From positions 620,001-684,000 of the forward strand of contig CAWAFL010000011.1 in assembly GCA_963781305.1 (NCBI GenBank): a DNA stretch of 64,000 nt, given 5' to 3'. Positions 52,848 through 61,549 of this stretch are shown here, piece by piece. Source of the stretch: DASXMT01 sp963781305 (GTDB taxonomy: Bacteria; Actinomycetota; Acidimicrobiia; Acidimicrobiales; RAAP-2). A model generated the notes under the pieces. It saw only the letters and a program-made list of their open reading frames with translations, was not told the origin of the DNA and did no database searches. The stretch's first letter is position 1. Every line of letters starts with the position of its first letter. Position numbers and translations under genes: made by a program.

Positions 52848-53378
52848 TCAGCCCATGAGGGTCGGTTGCCCGGGAGCCCACGACTCAGCGGCCGCTCGGA
52901 CCTCTGCGCCCATGGAGCTCGTCATGTCGTTGAGCTCCATCAGCTCCACGATGGCCAGGGGAGCATCCGGGTGCTCAAAGTAGGAGAACCTGGTCGGGCC
53001 GTCTTCGTCACCGCGCCAGACTTCTGTCCATCCGGCGGCCGCGGCGTCAGCCCGTACTGCGTCGAGGTCCTCGACCCAGTAGGCAACTTGATTGAGGCCG
53101 CCTCCCGTGGCCTTCATGAACTCCTGGTAGATGCTGGGTGTCTCGCCGTGTTGCTGGATGAGCTCTATCTGCATGTCGCCTGAGTTGGCCAATGCAATCG
53201 AGATGACGGGCTCCGAGAGCGCTCCCCGGTACTGGCAGCGTTCCATCGCTATGTCGCGGACGACCAGCCACGGGGCAACACCCAGAGCGACCCACTGAGC
53301 GATGGCCGCGTCTACGTCCTCGACGATGAAGCCAAACTGCCGGATCCGTCCCGGGAATACGCTCGCTCCAGGTTCCAT
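52848..53378 (-). CDS. VOC family protein (glyoxalase-like)
   Basis: A 176-aa protein. RQFGFIVEDVDAAIAQWVAL, MQIELIQQHGETPSIYQEFM and GLNQVAYWVEDLDAV are the paired beta-alpha-beta units of a vicinal-oxygen-chelate domain, in the style of methylmalonyl-CoA epimerase/glyoxalase relatives. Possible metal ligands are the Glu in IELIQ and His in QQHGE. The function is not assigned. It diverges from the LLM oxidoreductase at 53521. Confidence 0.87.
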   Translation of the reverse strand: MEPGASVFPGRIRQFGFIVEDVDAAIAQWVALGVAPWLVVRDIAMERCQYRGALSEPVISIALANSGDMQIELIQQHGETPSIYQEFMKATGGGLNQVAYWVEDLDAVRADAAAAGWTEVWRGDEDGPTRFSYFEHPDAPLAIVELMELNDMTSSMGAEVRAAAESWAPGQPTLMG

Positions 53379-53520
53379 TCCGTCGGCTCCAATCGTCTAC
53401 CACCAACTGATGTGAGCTGACAATGAATGTCAGCTTCGTGAACCTCCAGAGGGCCACTATGGTCGCGGCGTTTATGTGAGCACAGTCGTTTGCCGCGTGC
53501 CAATCGACCCGAGGAGGGCG

Positions 53521-54519
53521 ATGTATCAGCTCCGCTTTTCGATGCGAACTCCCGATGAAGGCCGGGCCCCAACCGAGGAAGCTGCGGCGCGAACGGCTGC
53601 GTATCAGGCGGCGATCGACATGGTGGCCTGGGGCGAAGGAAACGGCAACCTGGCCGCTGCCATCTCCGAGCATCATGGCTCCCCTGATGGGTATCTGCCG
53701 TCGCCACTGATCTTGGCGTCGGCCATGGCCGCCCGAACCCAATCGACCATCATCGTCGTCGCAGCGCTGCTCGGTCTCCTCTATGACCCGATACGACTGG
53801 CCGAGGACCTGGCTGTCCTGGACCACGTGAGCGCCGGGCGGGTGATGTGCGTCCTCGGGATGGGCTACCGCAACGAGGAGTACCAGCTCTTCGGGGTTGA
53901 CCCCGGGACACGGGCAGAACAGATGGAGGAGCTCCTAGCCACGCTCAGGCGGGCTTGGACGGGGGAGCCCTTCGACCATCCCACCCGGGGGACCATCCAG
54001 GTCACGCCGATGCCGGCCACGCCAGGTGGACCGTCCCTGGCCTACGGGGGCCATTCTGTGGCCGCGGCTCGGCGGGCGGCCCGGCACGGACTGTTGTTCC
54101 TGGCCGAGGCGGGCGGTGACCATCTGCGCCAGGCCTACGAGGACGAGGCCCGCCGATTGGAGGTCGACGCACCTGGCTGCCAGCTCACGGCTCCCGGTAC
54201 GACGACCACGGCTTTCGTCTCGGATGACCTTGATGCCGCTTGGGACGAGTTGGGCCCTCGCATGCTGAACGAGATCCGCCTCTATCGGGAGTGGAACCAC
54301 ACAGCCGGTAAGAGCGGCATCGCTTCGTTGTCCGAGGCCGACACGGTCGACGATCTTCGAGCCGAGCAGGGTGGCTACCGGATCTACACCTCGGCCGAGG
54401 CTGCGGAACTGGCCTCTTCGGGACAGGTGCTCTCGCTCGAGCCGCTGTGCGGTGGCCTCCCACCCGAGCGCGCCTGGCGCTACCTGCGCGCCGCGGCCGC
54501 CGCAGTGGCTCCCCGGTAG
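53521..54519 (+). CDS. LLM class flavin-dependent oxidoreductase
   Basis: A 332-aa luciferase-like monooxygenase-fold protein. YQLRFSMRTPDEGRAPT, AISEHHGSPDGYLPSPLILA and VLDHVSAGRVMCVLGMGYR match the bacterial luciferase family. It uses FMN or F420; which one cannot be told. ATG 53521 follows GAGGAGG. A decayed alpha/beta hydrolase overlaps its stop codon. It may oxidise an aldehyde, ketone or sulfonate in the cluster. Confidence 0.92.
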   Translation: MYQLRFSMRTPDEGRAPTEEAAARTAAYQAAIDMVAWGEGNGNLAAAISEHHGSPDGYLPSPLILASAMAARTQSTIIVVAALLGLLYDPIRLAEDLAVLDHVSAGRVMCVLGMGYRNEEYQLFGVDPGTRAEQMEELLATLRRAWTGEPFDHPTRGTIQVTPMPATPGGPSLAYGGHSVAAARRAARHGLLFLAEAGGDHLRQAYEDEARRLEVDAPGCQLTAPGTTTTAFVSDDLDAAWDELGPRMLNEIRLYREWNHTAGKSGIASLSEADTVDDLRAEQGGYRIYTSAEAAELASSGQVLSLEPLCGGLPPERAWRYLRAAAAAVAPR

Positions 54520-54829
54520 TGGCCGTGCTCATCCTGGTCCACGGCGCCGGGGACACGGCAACGGTCTGGAAGAGGTCCAAGGGATCTTTCCGGTCCGTCC
54601 AACGCTATCGATCTCTCTGGCCGCGGCGCCATCCTCTGACATCAGTCGGGTCGCAGTCGAGCTGGCTGTCAACAGATTGTGTCCGATATCGAGGAGTTGA
54701 CCACCGGCCCCATCGTTCTCGTTGCCCACTCCGTCGGTGGTGCACTCTCGCCGGGATCCTTGCGTACAGAGGCGATCGAGTCTCCACCTGGTCCACATCG
54801 GGGCGGCGGCAGCGGAGCGCGCCGCCTAA
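54519..54829 (+). pseudogene. decayed alpha/beta hydrolase
   Basis: Family landmarks appear in order but in different frames: VAVLILVHGAGDTATVW (oxyanion strand), EVQGIFPVRPTLSI, then SDIEELTTGPIVLVAHSVGG with the nucleophile-elbow Ser, then GILAYRGDRV, and finally LHLVHIGAAAAERAA before a stop at 54827-54829. At least three frame changes and loss of the C-terminal half leave no functional product. GTG 54519 overlaps the LLM stop, so the ancestral gene was probably coupled to it. Confidence 0.65.
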
Positions 54830-55587
54830 CCGGCTTTTTGTTTGTCGCTGGCCCGTCTCTTCGGGGCCGTCGATCGACGAGCCGTCGCTTTCGGATTACT
54901 CGTAGGTGCCTTGTTCGGCGGGTGTAGGCCGATGGCATTCGCCCACAGCAAGGTGAGTTGTTCCACGGCAAAATCGACGTCCGTCGGCTCGTCCTGGGAT
55001 GCCAGCTGGTCAGCCACGAACGCCACCATGCCTCCCAGGGCATTGGCAGCAAGCCAGGGATCCAGGTCAGCATTCGACACGCCCTGCTTTTGGTACTCCC
55101 GTATGCGGCGCTCGACGGCATGACCGAATGCGTCCTGACGTTGGACACGGGTTTGGCGCACCTCGGGGTCGAACGTGGCCACTTGTTGGATGACTTGGAG
55201 GATCTTTGAGTTCTCCAAGTACGTCTCGAGGTAGTGCCGATTGGCGGCCCGGATCCGTTCGATGGGATCGGTTTCTTCGGGCATTGGGTCGATTCGCAGA
55301 AGATCGATCTCGACCGTGTCGACGACCTCTTGGAATATCTCTTCTTTGGATACGAAGTACGTGTAAAAGCTGCCGTGTGACATGTGCGCTTCGTCGCAAA
55401 TGTCTGCGATGCGAGCATGAAGGAATCCGTCCCGTTCGAAGACAAAGCGGGCTGCCCGGACGAGCTGCTGACGGGAAAGCCGGCCACGCTCCGTCCTTCC
55501 CGTTCCGCGGCGGGGCGTGTCAGCGGCTTTCGTTGCTTCGTCGTTCCTGCGACGACTGGCGTTAGGCATGCGTGCAGATCGTTGCAT
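54826..55587 (-). CDS. TetR/AcrR family transcriptional regulator
   Basis: A 253-aa regulator. RLSRQQLVRAARFVFERDGF, then RIADICDEAHMSHGSFYTYF and VSKEEIFQEVVDTV, form the DNA-binding domain. The N-terminal 35 residues and the C-terminal 30 residues are basic and disordered-looking, which makes it larger than usual. It converges on the decayed hydrolase and precedes a gap with direct repeats in front of the 3-hydroxyisobutyrate-dehydrogenase-like pair. The target is unknown. Confidence 0.9.
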   Translation of the reverse strand: MQRSARMPNASRRRNDEATKAADTPRRGTGRTERGRLSRQQLVRAARFVFERDGFLHARIADICDEAHMSHGSFYTYFVSKEEIFQEVVDTVEIDLLRIDPMPEETDPIERIRAANRHYLETYLENSKILQVIQQVATFDPEVRQTRVQRQDAFGHAVERRIREYQKQGVSNADLDPWLAANALGGMVAFVADQLASQDEPTDVDFAVEQLTLLWANAIGLHPPNKAPTSNPKATARRSTAPKRRASDKQKAG

Positions 55588-56083
55588 TTCGGCCTCACCC
55601 TACTCGACGATGTCGTCCATCATGTCGGCCAAACGGTCGCAGACCACGCTCGATCGTCACCCGCGCCTCTATGTGTAGGGACCGGGCTGCTGGCGAGCAG
55701 ATCGAGCGCAGCCGTCGTCACCCGCGGCGTGTTCGGAGTACCGGAGCTTCACGAGTGCGCCGAGCCCTGATTCTCCGCCTTGGGTTCTCTGAATGGACCA
55801 CTGCAGCAGGGAGGCCCAGAGGCGGGCCCGCTCGGTTCCCACACAACGATCTCGCGAGGGTCGGACCTGGTGAGCGAGCTCGATCTCACAGGGAACCACT
55901 CGTGGTGTTCAATGCGGAAGGGAAGAATCAGATCCAGGGTCTGCTGCCCGCCCGTTGACGAGTCAACAGAGACAAGTCAACAGAGGAGGATCCACGGTCG
56001 AGTGGACAACTGCCCGTACACAGGCCAGGTTCTTAGTAGCCCGGTGCCGACGGTTGCCGAGCGCAACGGCAAGGAGGGGACGG
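55588..56083. other. intergenic stretch with palindrome and direct repeats
   Basis: About 500 nt without a convincing gene. GTTGAC-GA-GTCAAC (55954-55967) is a perfect palindrome, and AGTCAACAGAG is repeated at 55961-55971 and 55975-55985, about 100 nt upstream of the next gene. These may be regulator sites. Open frames in 55570-55960 show no family-like sequence. Confidence 0.5.
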
Positions 56084-56902
56084 GTGAAGGTTGGATTTAT
56101 CGGAGTTGGAAGCATGGGCTTGCCCATGGCCCTGCGGATTCAATCCGAGGGGCATGACCTCACTGTCTATGCCCGTCGGCCGTCCTCGCTCGAGCCGTTC
56201 GCGGGCATGGGGGTCTCCATCGCGGCCACTCCCGCCGAGATGGGAGCGGCGGTGGATGTCGTCGGCATCTGCGTGTTCGACGCGGCGGGGGTACGGGAGG
56301 TCATATTCGGATCCGAAGGCTTGGTCGAAACCCTCAAGACAGGCAGTGTCGTGCTCGTGCACAGCACCGTGTCGCCCACGGCGGTGCAGAAGATCGCCGA
56401 GGACGCAGCCACCCTTGGCATCCGGGTCCTCGATGCGCCGGTGAGCGGCGGAAGCCCCAAGGCCGTGATCGGCGAGCTGACCATCATGATCGGAGGGGAC
56501 GTCGAGGCGCTTGCCGATGTCACCGATCTCCTCTCCTCTCTTTCCAACCACGTGGTGCACCTCGGTGGCGTCGGGACGGGCTCGCTGGCCAAGCTGATCA
56601 ACAACTCCTTGTTCTCGGCGCAGATTGCTCTGACCGACGATGCTATGAGGGTGGGTGAATCGCTCGGAGTTGATCCCGTAGGCCTCGCCGACGTCTTGTT
56701 GGGGAGCAGTTCGGCGTGCATTGCCTCCAGCGTGCGGTTGCGGGCAGGCTCGATGTCCGGCATCGTGGGCACTCCTGGAGACATGACCCTCACCAAAGAC
56801 GTGGCGTTGATGGCGGCCTTGCTCGGCAATGGCGCCGGGAAGGAGCTCGTCGAGGTGGCCCAACGGTTCGTCGCCGCGCTGGAAGCGGCCCGCGCTAACT
56901 AG
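56084..56902 (+). CDS. NAD(P)-dependent oxidoreductase, 3-hydroxyisobutyrate dehydrogenase family
   Basis: A 272-aa beta-hydroxyacid dehydrogenase. VGFIGVGSMGLPMALRIQSE is the N-terminal cofactor fold, VLDAPVSGGSPKA the substrate motif, and GSLAKLINNSLF provides the catalytic Lys and Asn. GTG 56084 has AAGGAGGGG upstream. It forms a pair with the paralogue at 56988. The family acts on 3-hydroxyisobutyrate and similar short hydroxyacids that come from valine-like or branched-chain breakdown. Confidence 0.92.
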   Translation: MKVGFIGVGSMGLPMALRIQSEGHDLTVYARRPSSLEPFAGMGVSIAATPAEMGAAVDVVGICVFDAAGVREVIFGSEGLVETLKTGSVVLVHSTVSPTAVQKIAEDAATLGIRVLDAPVSGGSPKAVIGELTIMIGGDVEALADVTDLLSSLSNHVVHLGGVGTGSLAKLINNSLFSAQIALTDDAMRVGESLGVDPVGLADVLLGSSSACIASSVRLRAGSMSGIVGTPGDMTLTKDVALMAALLGNGAGKELVEVAQRFVAALEAARAN

Positions 56903-56987
56903 GAGATCGGCGAGGTGGTTCGGAGGATGCCGAGCCTGTTCAGCGCCTGTGACGTCGTTGGTCCGTCGATTCGATCGAGGAGGAACA

Positions 56988-57830
56988 GTGAACATCGGAT
57001 TCATCGGGGTGGGCCGGATGGGTCGGCCCATAGTCGATCGCCTGGTCGATGGGGGGCATGACGTCATCGCCTTGGTACGCCAGGCAGAGGCAAGAGCGGC
57101 AGCGGAAGCAGAGGGGTTGACCTGCGCGGATAGCGTGGCTGCGACGGTGCATGATGCTGATGCCGTGTTCTGTGTCGTGCTGACGGACGAGCAAGTGCGG
57201 TCGGTGTGCCTTGGCCCGGATGGCGCGATCGCGGGCATGAACGCCGGCGCCACGCTGATCCAGCACACGACCTCCGATCCCGAAACAGCGCTGCTGATCG
57301 CCGAAGAGGGAGCCCAGAGGGGCATCAAGGTGCTCGATGCTGCGCTGTCCGGCAGCCCGCACGACATCACTGCCGGCGATCTCACCCTCTGGGTGGGCGG
57401 CGACGAAGCCACTCTTGAGGAGATGCTCCCTGTGCTCGAGACGTACGCATCCCCCATCCTGTTCGTGGGGCCGCTCGGCAATGGTCAACGGGTGAAGCTG
57501 GTGAACAACGCGCTGCTCGTGACCCACATGGGCCTGGCCATCGACGCCGTGCGGGTTGCCGGCTCGCTGGGGATCCGGGAGCAGACGATCCTGAACGCGC
57601 TGCAATACGGCAGTGGTGCCAGCCGCGGCCTCAGCATCGTCGCAGGTATGGGGTCGGTGGACGCAGTAGCAGATCGGCTATCGGACCTCATGCTCAAGGA
57701 CGTCACCGTGGTACGCGAGGTCGCGCAACGATCGGGAGTGGACCTTGGGATCATCGGGACGGTGCTGTCGTCGGACGAGGTCGAAGGCAAGGTGCTCGGC
57801 TCAGCCCGGACGACCGGCCGGACAACCTGA
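56988..57830 (+). CDS. NAD(P)-dependent oxidoreductase, 3-hydroxyisobutyrate dehydrogenase family
   Basis: A 280-aa paralogue of the preceding gene. NIGFIGVGRMGRPIVDRLVD is the cofactor fold and GNGQRVKLVNNALLV the catalytic Lys region. The substrate motif reads VLDAALSGSPHD in place of D-A-P-V-S-G-G, so the specificity probably differs. GTG 56988 follows GAGGAGG. It is about 85 nt behind its paralogue and converges on an SDR with a 4-nt gap. Confidence 0.9.
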   Translation: MNIGFIGVGRMGRPIVDRLVDGGHDVIALVRQAEARAAAEAEGLTCADSVAATVHDADAVFCVVLTDEQVRSVCLGPDGAIAGMNAGATLIQHTTSDPETALLIAEEGAQRGIKVLDAALSGSPHDITAGDLTLWVGGDEATLEEMLPVLETYASPILFVGPLGNGQRVKLVNNALLVTHMGLAIDAVRVAGSLGIREQTILNALQYGSGASRGLSIVAGMGSVDAVADRLSDLMLKDVTVVREVAQRSGVDLGIIGTVLSSDEVEGKVLGSARTTGRTT

Positions 57831-57834
57831 CCGA

Positions 57835-58635
57835 CTATTCGTCGATGGCGGAGGAGCCCTGACTCATCGCCAGCACCGCGTCGCGGCGCCTGAGCGATCC
57901 GAATGGTGAACCACCCGTTGGCTCGTCACTCCCGTATATCCACGTCGGCCCGTCGCCGAGGTGGTCGAGCGCCACGCGAGCGACGTCGTCAGGATCAGCC
58001 AGCTCACCGTAGGAACCGGTGTGACCCTCGAGCACTCTGTGCAGAGACGGGGTGTCGGTCGCGCTGAGCACCAGGCCAAGGACGTGGACCCCGCTGGTAC
58101 GCCACTCGGCCCACAGGCCTTCGGCCAGAATGAGGTCGAAGGCCTTGGTGGCACCGTAGGCGGCCAGGGTGACGCCCCCGGCCCAGGCCGCGCCGGAAGT
58201 AACCAGCACCATGGCTCCTCGCCCACGCTCAACCATGGGTGAGCCGAACCGGTAGGCGGCCTCGATCACGCTGTCGCAATTGCGGCGAACCAGCGCCAGG
58301 TGTGTCTCCACGTCCTTATCCAGAAATGCCGCGCTGCGGTCGTCACCCCCGACGTTGTATACGAAGATCTCGACCTCCAGATCCGAGGTCGCACGAGCCA
58401 GCTCGGCCACGGCGTCCGAGAGGCTGAGGTCGAGTGAGAGCGTCCGCACTTCGACCCCGAGCCGGGAGCGTATGTCATCCGCGATCGCGTCCAGAACAGA
58501 AATCCGTCGCGCCACGATGACGATGTTCATGCCTCGCGCCGCCATTTCGTAGGCGAAGGACGCACCGATGCCGTCTGACCCCCCGGCAACGACAGCCCAG
58601 GATCCGTATGTGTCTGCCAAATCCGTCGTCGTCAT
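57835..58635 (-). CDS. SDR family NAD(P)-dependent oxidoreductase
   Basis: A 266-aa SDR. AVVAGGSDGIGASFAYEMAA is the cofactor motif with an A-G-G start instead of T-G, the NNAG motif is replaced by YNVGGD, the Ser is in LVTSGAAWAG and YGATKAF is the active-site YxxxK. These changes place it among the atypical SDRs of actinobacteria. The substrate is unknown. It diverges from the Rieske oxygenase at 58906. Confidence 0.88.
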   Translation of the reverse strand: MTTTDLADTYGSWAVVAGGSDGIGASFAYEMAARGMNIVIVARRISVLDAIADDIRSRLGVEVRTLSLDLSLSDAVAELARATSDLEVEIFVYNVGGDDRSAAFLDKDVETHLALVRRNCDSVIEAAYRFGSPMVERGRGAMVLVTSGAAWAGGVTLAAYGATKAFDLILAEGLWAEWRTSGVHVLGLVLSATDTPSLHRVLEGHTGSYGELADPDDVARVALDHLGDGPTWIYGSDEPTGGSPFGSLRRRDAVLAMSQGSSAIDE

Positions 58636-58835
58636 GTCCCGATCCTAGATATGGGCTGAGCGAGGCGCTCGATCGGTTGCGCCCCCTTTGAGCCCGACGC
58701 CGTTGACGTTCGCGGAACGCGGCGGCGGAGCCTGGAGCCGACTTCACCCGGATCTTTCCCTTCGTCGAGGGTTCGGGGTGTCGTCGTTCTGACCAGCAAG
58801 ACCTGGCTCCGGATTGAGTGGGATCGGGTGTGAAT

Positions 58836-58867
58836 GGTATTCTCGCTCAGAGAGAATTGCTGATACC
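58836..58867. promoter_or_regulatory. inverted repeat upstream of the second Rieske oxygenase
   Basis: GGTATTCTC (58836-58844) and GAGAAT...ATACC (58852-58867) form an inverted repeat with a short bulge, in an AT-richer patch about 40-70 nt before the Rieske start. Confidence 0.4.
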
Positions 58868-58905
58868 ATCCACCCGTCGCGCGTGACTCGATTGGAGAAC
58901 CAGCT

Positions 58906-60198
58906 ATGGCGCACTTCAAGAAGCCGGCAGAGGGCAGTTGGACGGAGCACTATCCCGAACTCGGAACCGGTCCAGTCTCATACGAGGATTCGATCTCACC
59001 GGAGCACTACGAACTCGAGCGCAACGCCATCTTCCGCCGTACCTGGTTGAACGTCGGCCGGCTCGAGCAGATCCCACGGGTTGGCCGCTATTTCACCAGG
59101 GAGCTCGACGCCGCCGGCACTTCGGTCATCATCGTCCGAGCGGCCGACAACGAGGTGCGTGCATACCAGAACATCTGCCGCCATCGCGGCAACAAGCTGG
59201 TCTGGAGCGACTACCCGCAAGAGGAGACGAGCGGGACCTGCCGCAATTTCACCTGCAAGTACCATGGCTGGCGGTATTCCCTCGAGGGCGACCTGACCTT
59301 CGTCCAACAGGAGTCCGAATTCTTCGATCTCGACAAAGCTGACTACGGCTTGGTCAACGTGCGGGTCGACGTCTGGGAAGGGTTCATCTTCGTGAACCTG
59401 GACACCGAAGATGCAACCCCGCTACGGGAGTACATGGGCGGCCTGGGCGCGGGCATCGAGGGTTACCCGTTCGAGAAGTTCACCCAGGTGCACAAGTTCC
59501 GTGCCGAGATCGGAAGTAACTGGAAACTGTTCATCGACGCGTTCGCCGAGTTCTACCATGCCCCCATCCTGCACGCGAAGCAGGCGGTGGCCGAAGAGTC
59601 CCAAGAGGTTGCCAGGTACGGGTTCGAGGGATTGGCCTATGAAATCGACGGACCCCACGGCATGGTGTCCTCCTGGGGTGGTATGGCGCCACCGAAGGAC
59701 CTGAATGCAGTCAAGCCGATCGAACGGGTCCTTCGCAGTGGTCTGTTCGGCCCGTGGGACCGACCCATTGACGTCGATCTGCCGCCGGGGGTCAATCCGG
59801 CCCGCAGCCCGGTCTGGGGCATCGACTCCTTTGTCTTCTTCCCCAATTTCATGTTGTTGCTCTGGGCCCCGAACTGGTATCTCACCTACCACTACTGGCC
59901 GACCTCGTACAACACCCACGTCTTTGAAGGCACTCTCTACTTCGTGCCCCCGAAGAACGCACGGGAGCGGCTGGGACAGGAGCTGACTGCGGTGACGTTC
60001 AAGGAGTTCGCTCTTCAGGACGGCAATACCCTCGAGGCCACACAAACGATGTTGGAGACACGAGCGGTGACCCAGTTTCCGCTCAACGACCAGGAGATCC
60101 TGCTCCGTCACCTGCACAAGACGGCCAGGGACTACGTGTCTGCCTACCAGGAGGGTGAAAGCTCCGTTACGCCTGTTCGGGTCTCGGCCGCGTCATGA
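58906..60198 (+). CDS. Rieske non-heme iron oxygenase, large subunit
   Basis: A 430-aa protein. ICRHRGNKLVW and CKYHGWRYSLEG supply the C-x-H and C-x-x-H Rieske ligands, and FIDAFAEFYHAPILHAKQAV begins the mononuclear iron site with its two His. It differs from the protein at 43400, so two ring oxygenases serve the cluster. Its stop codon overlaps the start of a 114-aa protein (ATGA), so both are made together. Ferredoxin and reductase are not nearby. Confidence 0.93.
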   Translation: MAHFKKPAEGSWTEHYPELGTGPVSYEDSISPEHYELERNAIFRRTWLNVGRLEQIPRVGRYFTRELDAAGTSVIIVRAADNEVRAYQNICRHRGNKLVWSDYPQEETSGTCRNFTCKYHGWRYSLEGDLTFVQQESEFFDLDKADYGLVNVRVDVWEGFIFVNLDTEDATPLREYMGGLGAGIEGYPFEKFTQVHKFRAEIGSNWKLFIDAFAEFYHAPILHAKQAVAEESQEVARYGFEGLAYEIDGPHGMVSSWGGMAPPKDLNAVKPIERVLRSGLFGPWDRPIDVDLPPGVNPARSPVWGIDSFVFFPNFMLLLWAPNWYLTYHYWPTSYNTHVFEGTLYFVPPKNARERLGQELTAVTFKEFALQDGNTLEATQTMLETRAVTQFPLNDQEILLRHLHKTARDYVSAYQEGESSVTPVRVSAAS

Positions 60199-60539
60199 AC
60201 AACGAGCAAGGAACATCCATCCTGCCTGCTGAATTCGAGGACCTGGAGCAGTTCTCGGCCTGGTCGCTCGAGACCGAGGCCGAGCGTTACGGCAAGCGAA
60301 TTGCGAGCTCCATGGACGAGGTGCAGGCGTTCTACGACGCTGCCTTCCCCCGGACCGAAGAGGCGATCTCCTACATAGATCAGTTCGACTTCGCGGCACT
60401 GCCCGAGGACGCCACCCGCCTGCTCTGGCTGTACTACTCGCTGATGACCGCCTCGTTTCCCGTCGAGGTGTGGCGTCAGACGAGGGTACCGGACAGCGGC
60501 GCATCGAGCTTCGACTGCGTCGTCGAGCCGGCGCTGTAG
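60195..60539 (+). CDS. uncharacterised small protein coupled to a Rieske oxygenase
   Basis: A 114-aa acidic, helical-looking protein (LEQFSAWSLETEAERYGKRI; AISYIDQFDFAALPEDATRL). ATG 60195 overlaps the Rieske stop by 4 nt. No Rieske, ferredoxin or cone-barrel small-subunit motif is seen. The coupling suggests a dedicated partner, chaperone or small subunit of the oxygenase. I do not recognise the family. Confidence 0.8.
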   Translation: MNNEQGTSILPAEFEDLEQFSAWSLETEAERYGKRIASSMDEVQAFYDAAFPRTEEAISYIDQFDFAALPEDATRLLWLYYSLMTASFPVEVWRQTRVPDSGASSFDCVVEPAL

Positions 60540-60705
60540 CGGCGTTTGTAGTGCCCCCGAGATTCGTGATGCACGGGGAGGACGTCATCCCGACAACAAC
60601 AGGTTCGAGACAGATCCGCGGAGACCGTCATTCCCTGGTCCGGAGACGGGCGCTTGCCGATTGGAGGGTACTGGATCTCAATCATGCTCGACTAGGATCG
60701 CAGCC

Positions 60706-61410
60706 GTGACGGCAAACGAGTCTACGGCCGATGTGCCCATGTCCACATGGCGCGATCAGGCTGTGGCGCGTTCCCTCGACTCCGCTCGAGTTCGTGCTGA
60801 AAACCGGGTGCAACGGTTTCTCGACGCAGCAATGGACCTCATGAGCGAGAGTCCGTCGGGCAAAGAGTTCACCGTCCAAGAGGTGGTTGAGCGCTCCGGC
60901 CAATCGTTGCGGAGCTTCTACCAGTACTTCGGCGGGAAGCAAGAGCTTCTCTTGGCCTTGTTCGAAGAGACGGTGCGGTCGACCGCCGAGCATCTGTACG
61001 AGCGGATTTCCCGCGACGACGAGCCTGTCGACCGCCTTCACGATTTCGTCGTCGAGTACTACCGGTTGTGCCGACCGGAATCGCGGGGGAAGACCAAAAG
61101 GAAGGGTGCGCCACGGGCCTTGGCGGAGTTCGCCCAGCACCTGCTTACCGCGCAGCCGACCGAGGCGGCGAGGGCGTTCGGGCCTCTGGTTTCCCTCTTC
61201 GAGGAGGTCCTGGGTGAGGCGGCCGCAGCCGGTGCCATCCGCGCCGACCTCAATCGTCGGAGGATCGCCGGCGTCGTGCTCGAGGCGATCATGTTCAACG
61301 TGTTCTCGAGGACCATCGGTGGGTCCTCCGCCGAGCCTGAGGACGGCGATCCTGCGGAAGAGCTGTGGGATCTCATTTTCCAGGGAATGCGAAGCAGTCC
61401 ACAGCCCTGA
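60706..61410 (+). CDS. TetR/AcrR family transcriptional regulator
   Basis: A 234-aa regulator. ENRVQRFLDAAMDLMSESPS, then TVQEVVERSGQSLRSFYQYF and GGKQELLLALFEE, form the DNA-binding domain. GTG 60706 lies 7 nt after a TAGGAT -10-like box, so the message may be leaderless. It lies between the Rieske pair and the Liv transporter genes on the same strand and may control either. No palindrome stands out at its promoter. Confidence 0.9.
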   Translation: MTANESTADVPMSTWRDQAVARSLDSARVRAENRVQRFLDAAMDLMSESPSGKEFTVQEVVERSGQSLRSFYQYFGGKQELLLALFEETVRSTAEHLYERISRDDEPVDRLHDFVVEYYRLCRPESRGKTKRKGAPRALAEFAQHLLTAQPTEAARAFGPLVSLFEEVLGEAAAAGAIRADLNRRRIAGVVLEAIMFNVFSRTIGGSSAEPEDGDPAEELWDLIFQGMRSSPQP

Positions 61411-61549
61411 TGCTGATTGAGCCCACCGTGCCGAGGCGGTGGAGAACGTTGATTGCTGGTCACTACAGTTGGTTGCCGGTCTGGATAGTTGGGGGCGATG
61501 GGCATAGGTAGGACTGTGGCGCTGACGTAGGGAAAGGGGGGAAGCATCC

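Noticed and set aside
55572..55958. Plus-strand frame of 128 codons upstream of the dehydrogenase pair
   Set aside because: Arg/Pro-rich, no recognisable domain; only the last 20 residues look protein-like.
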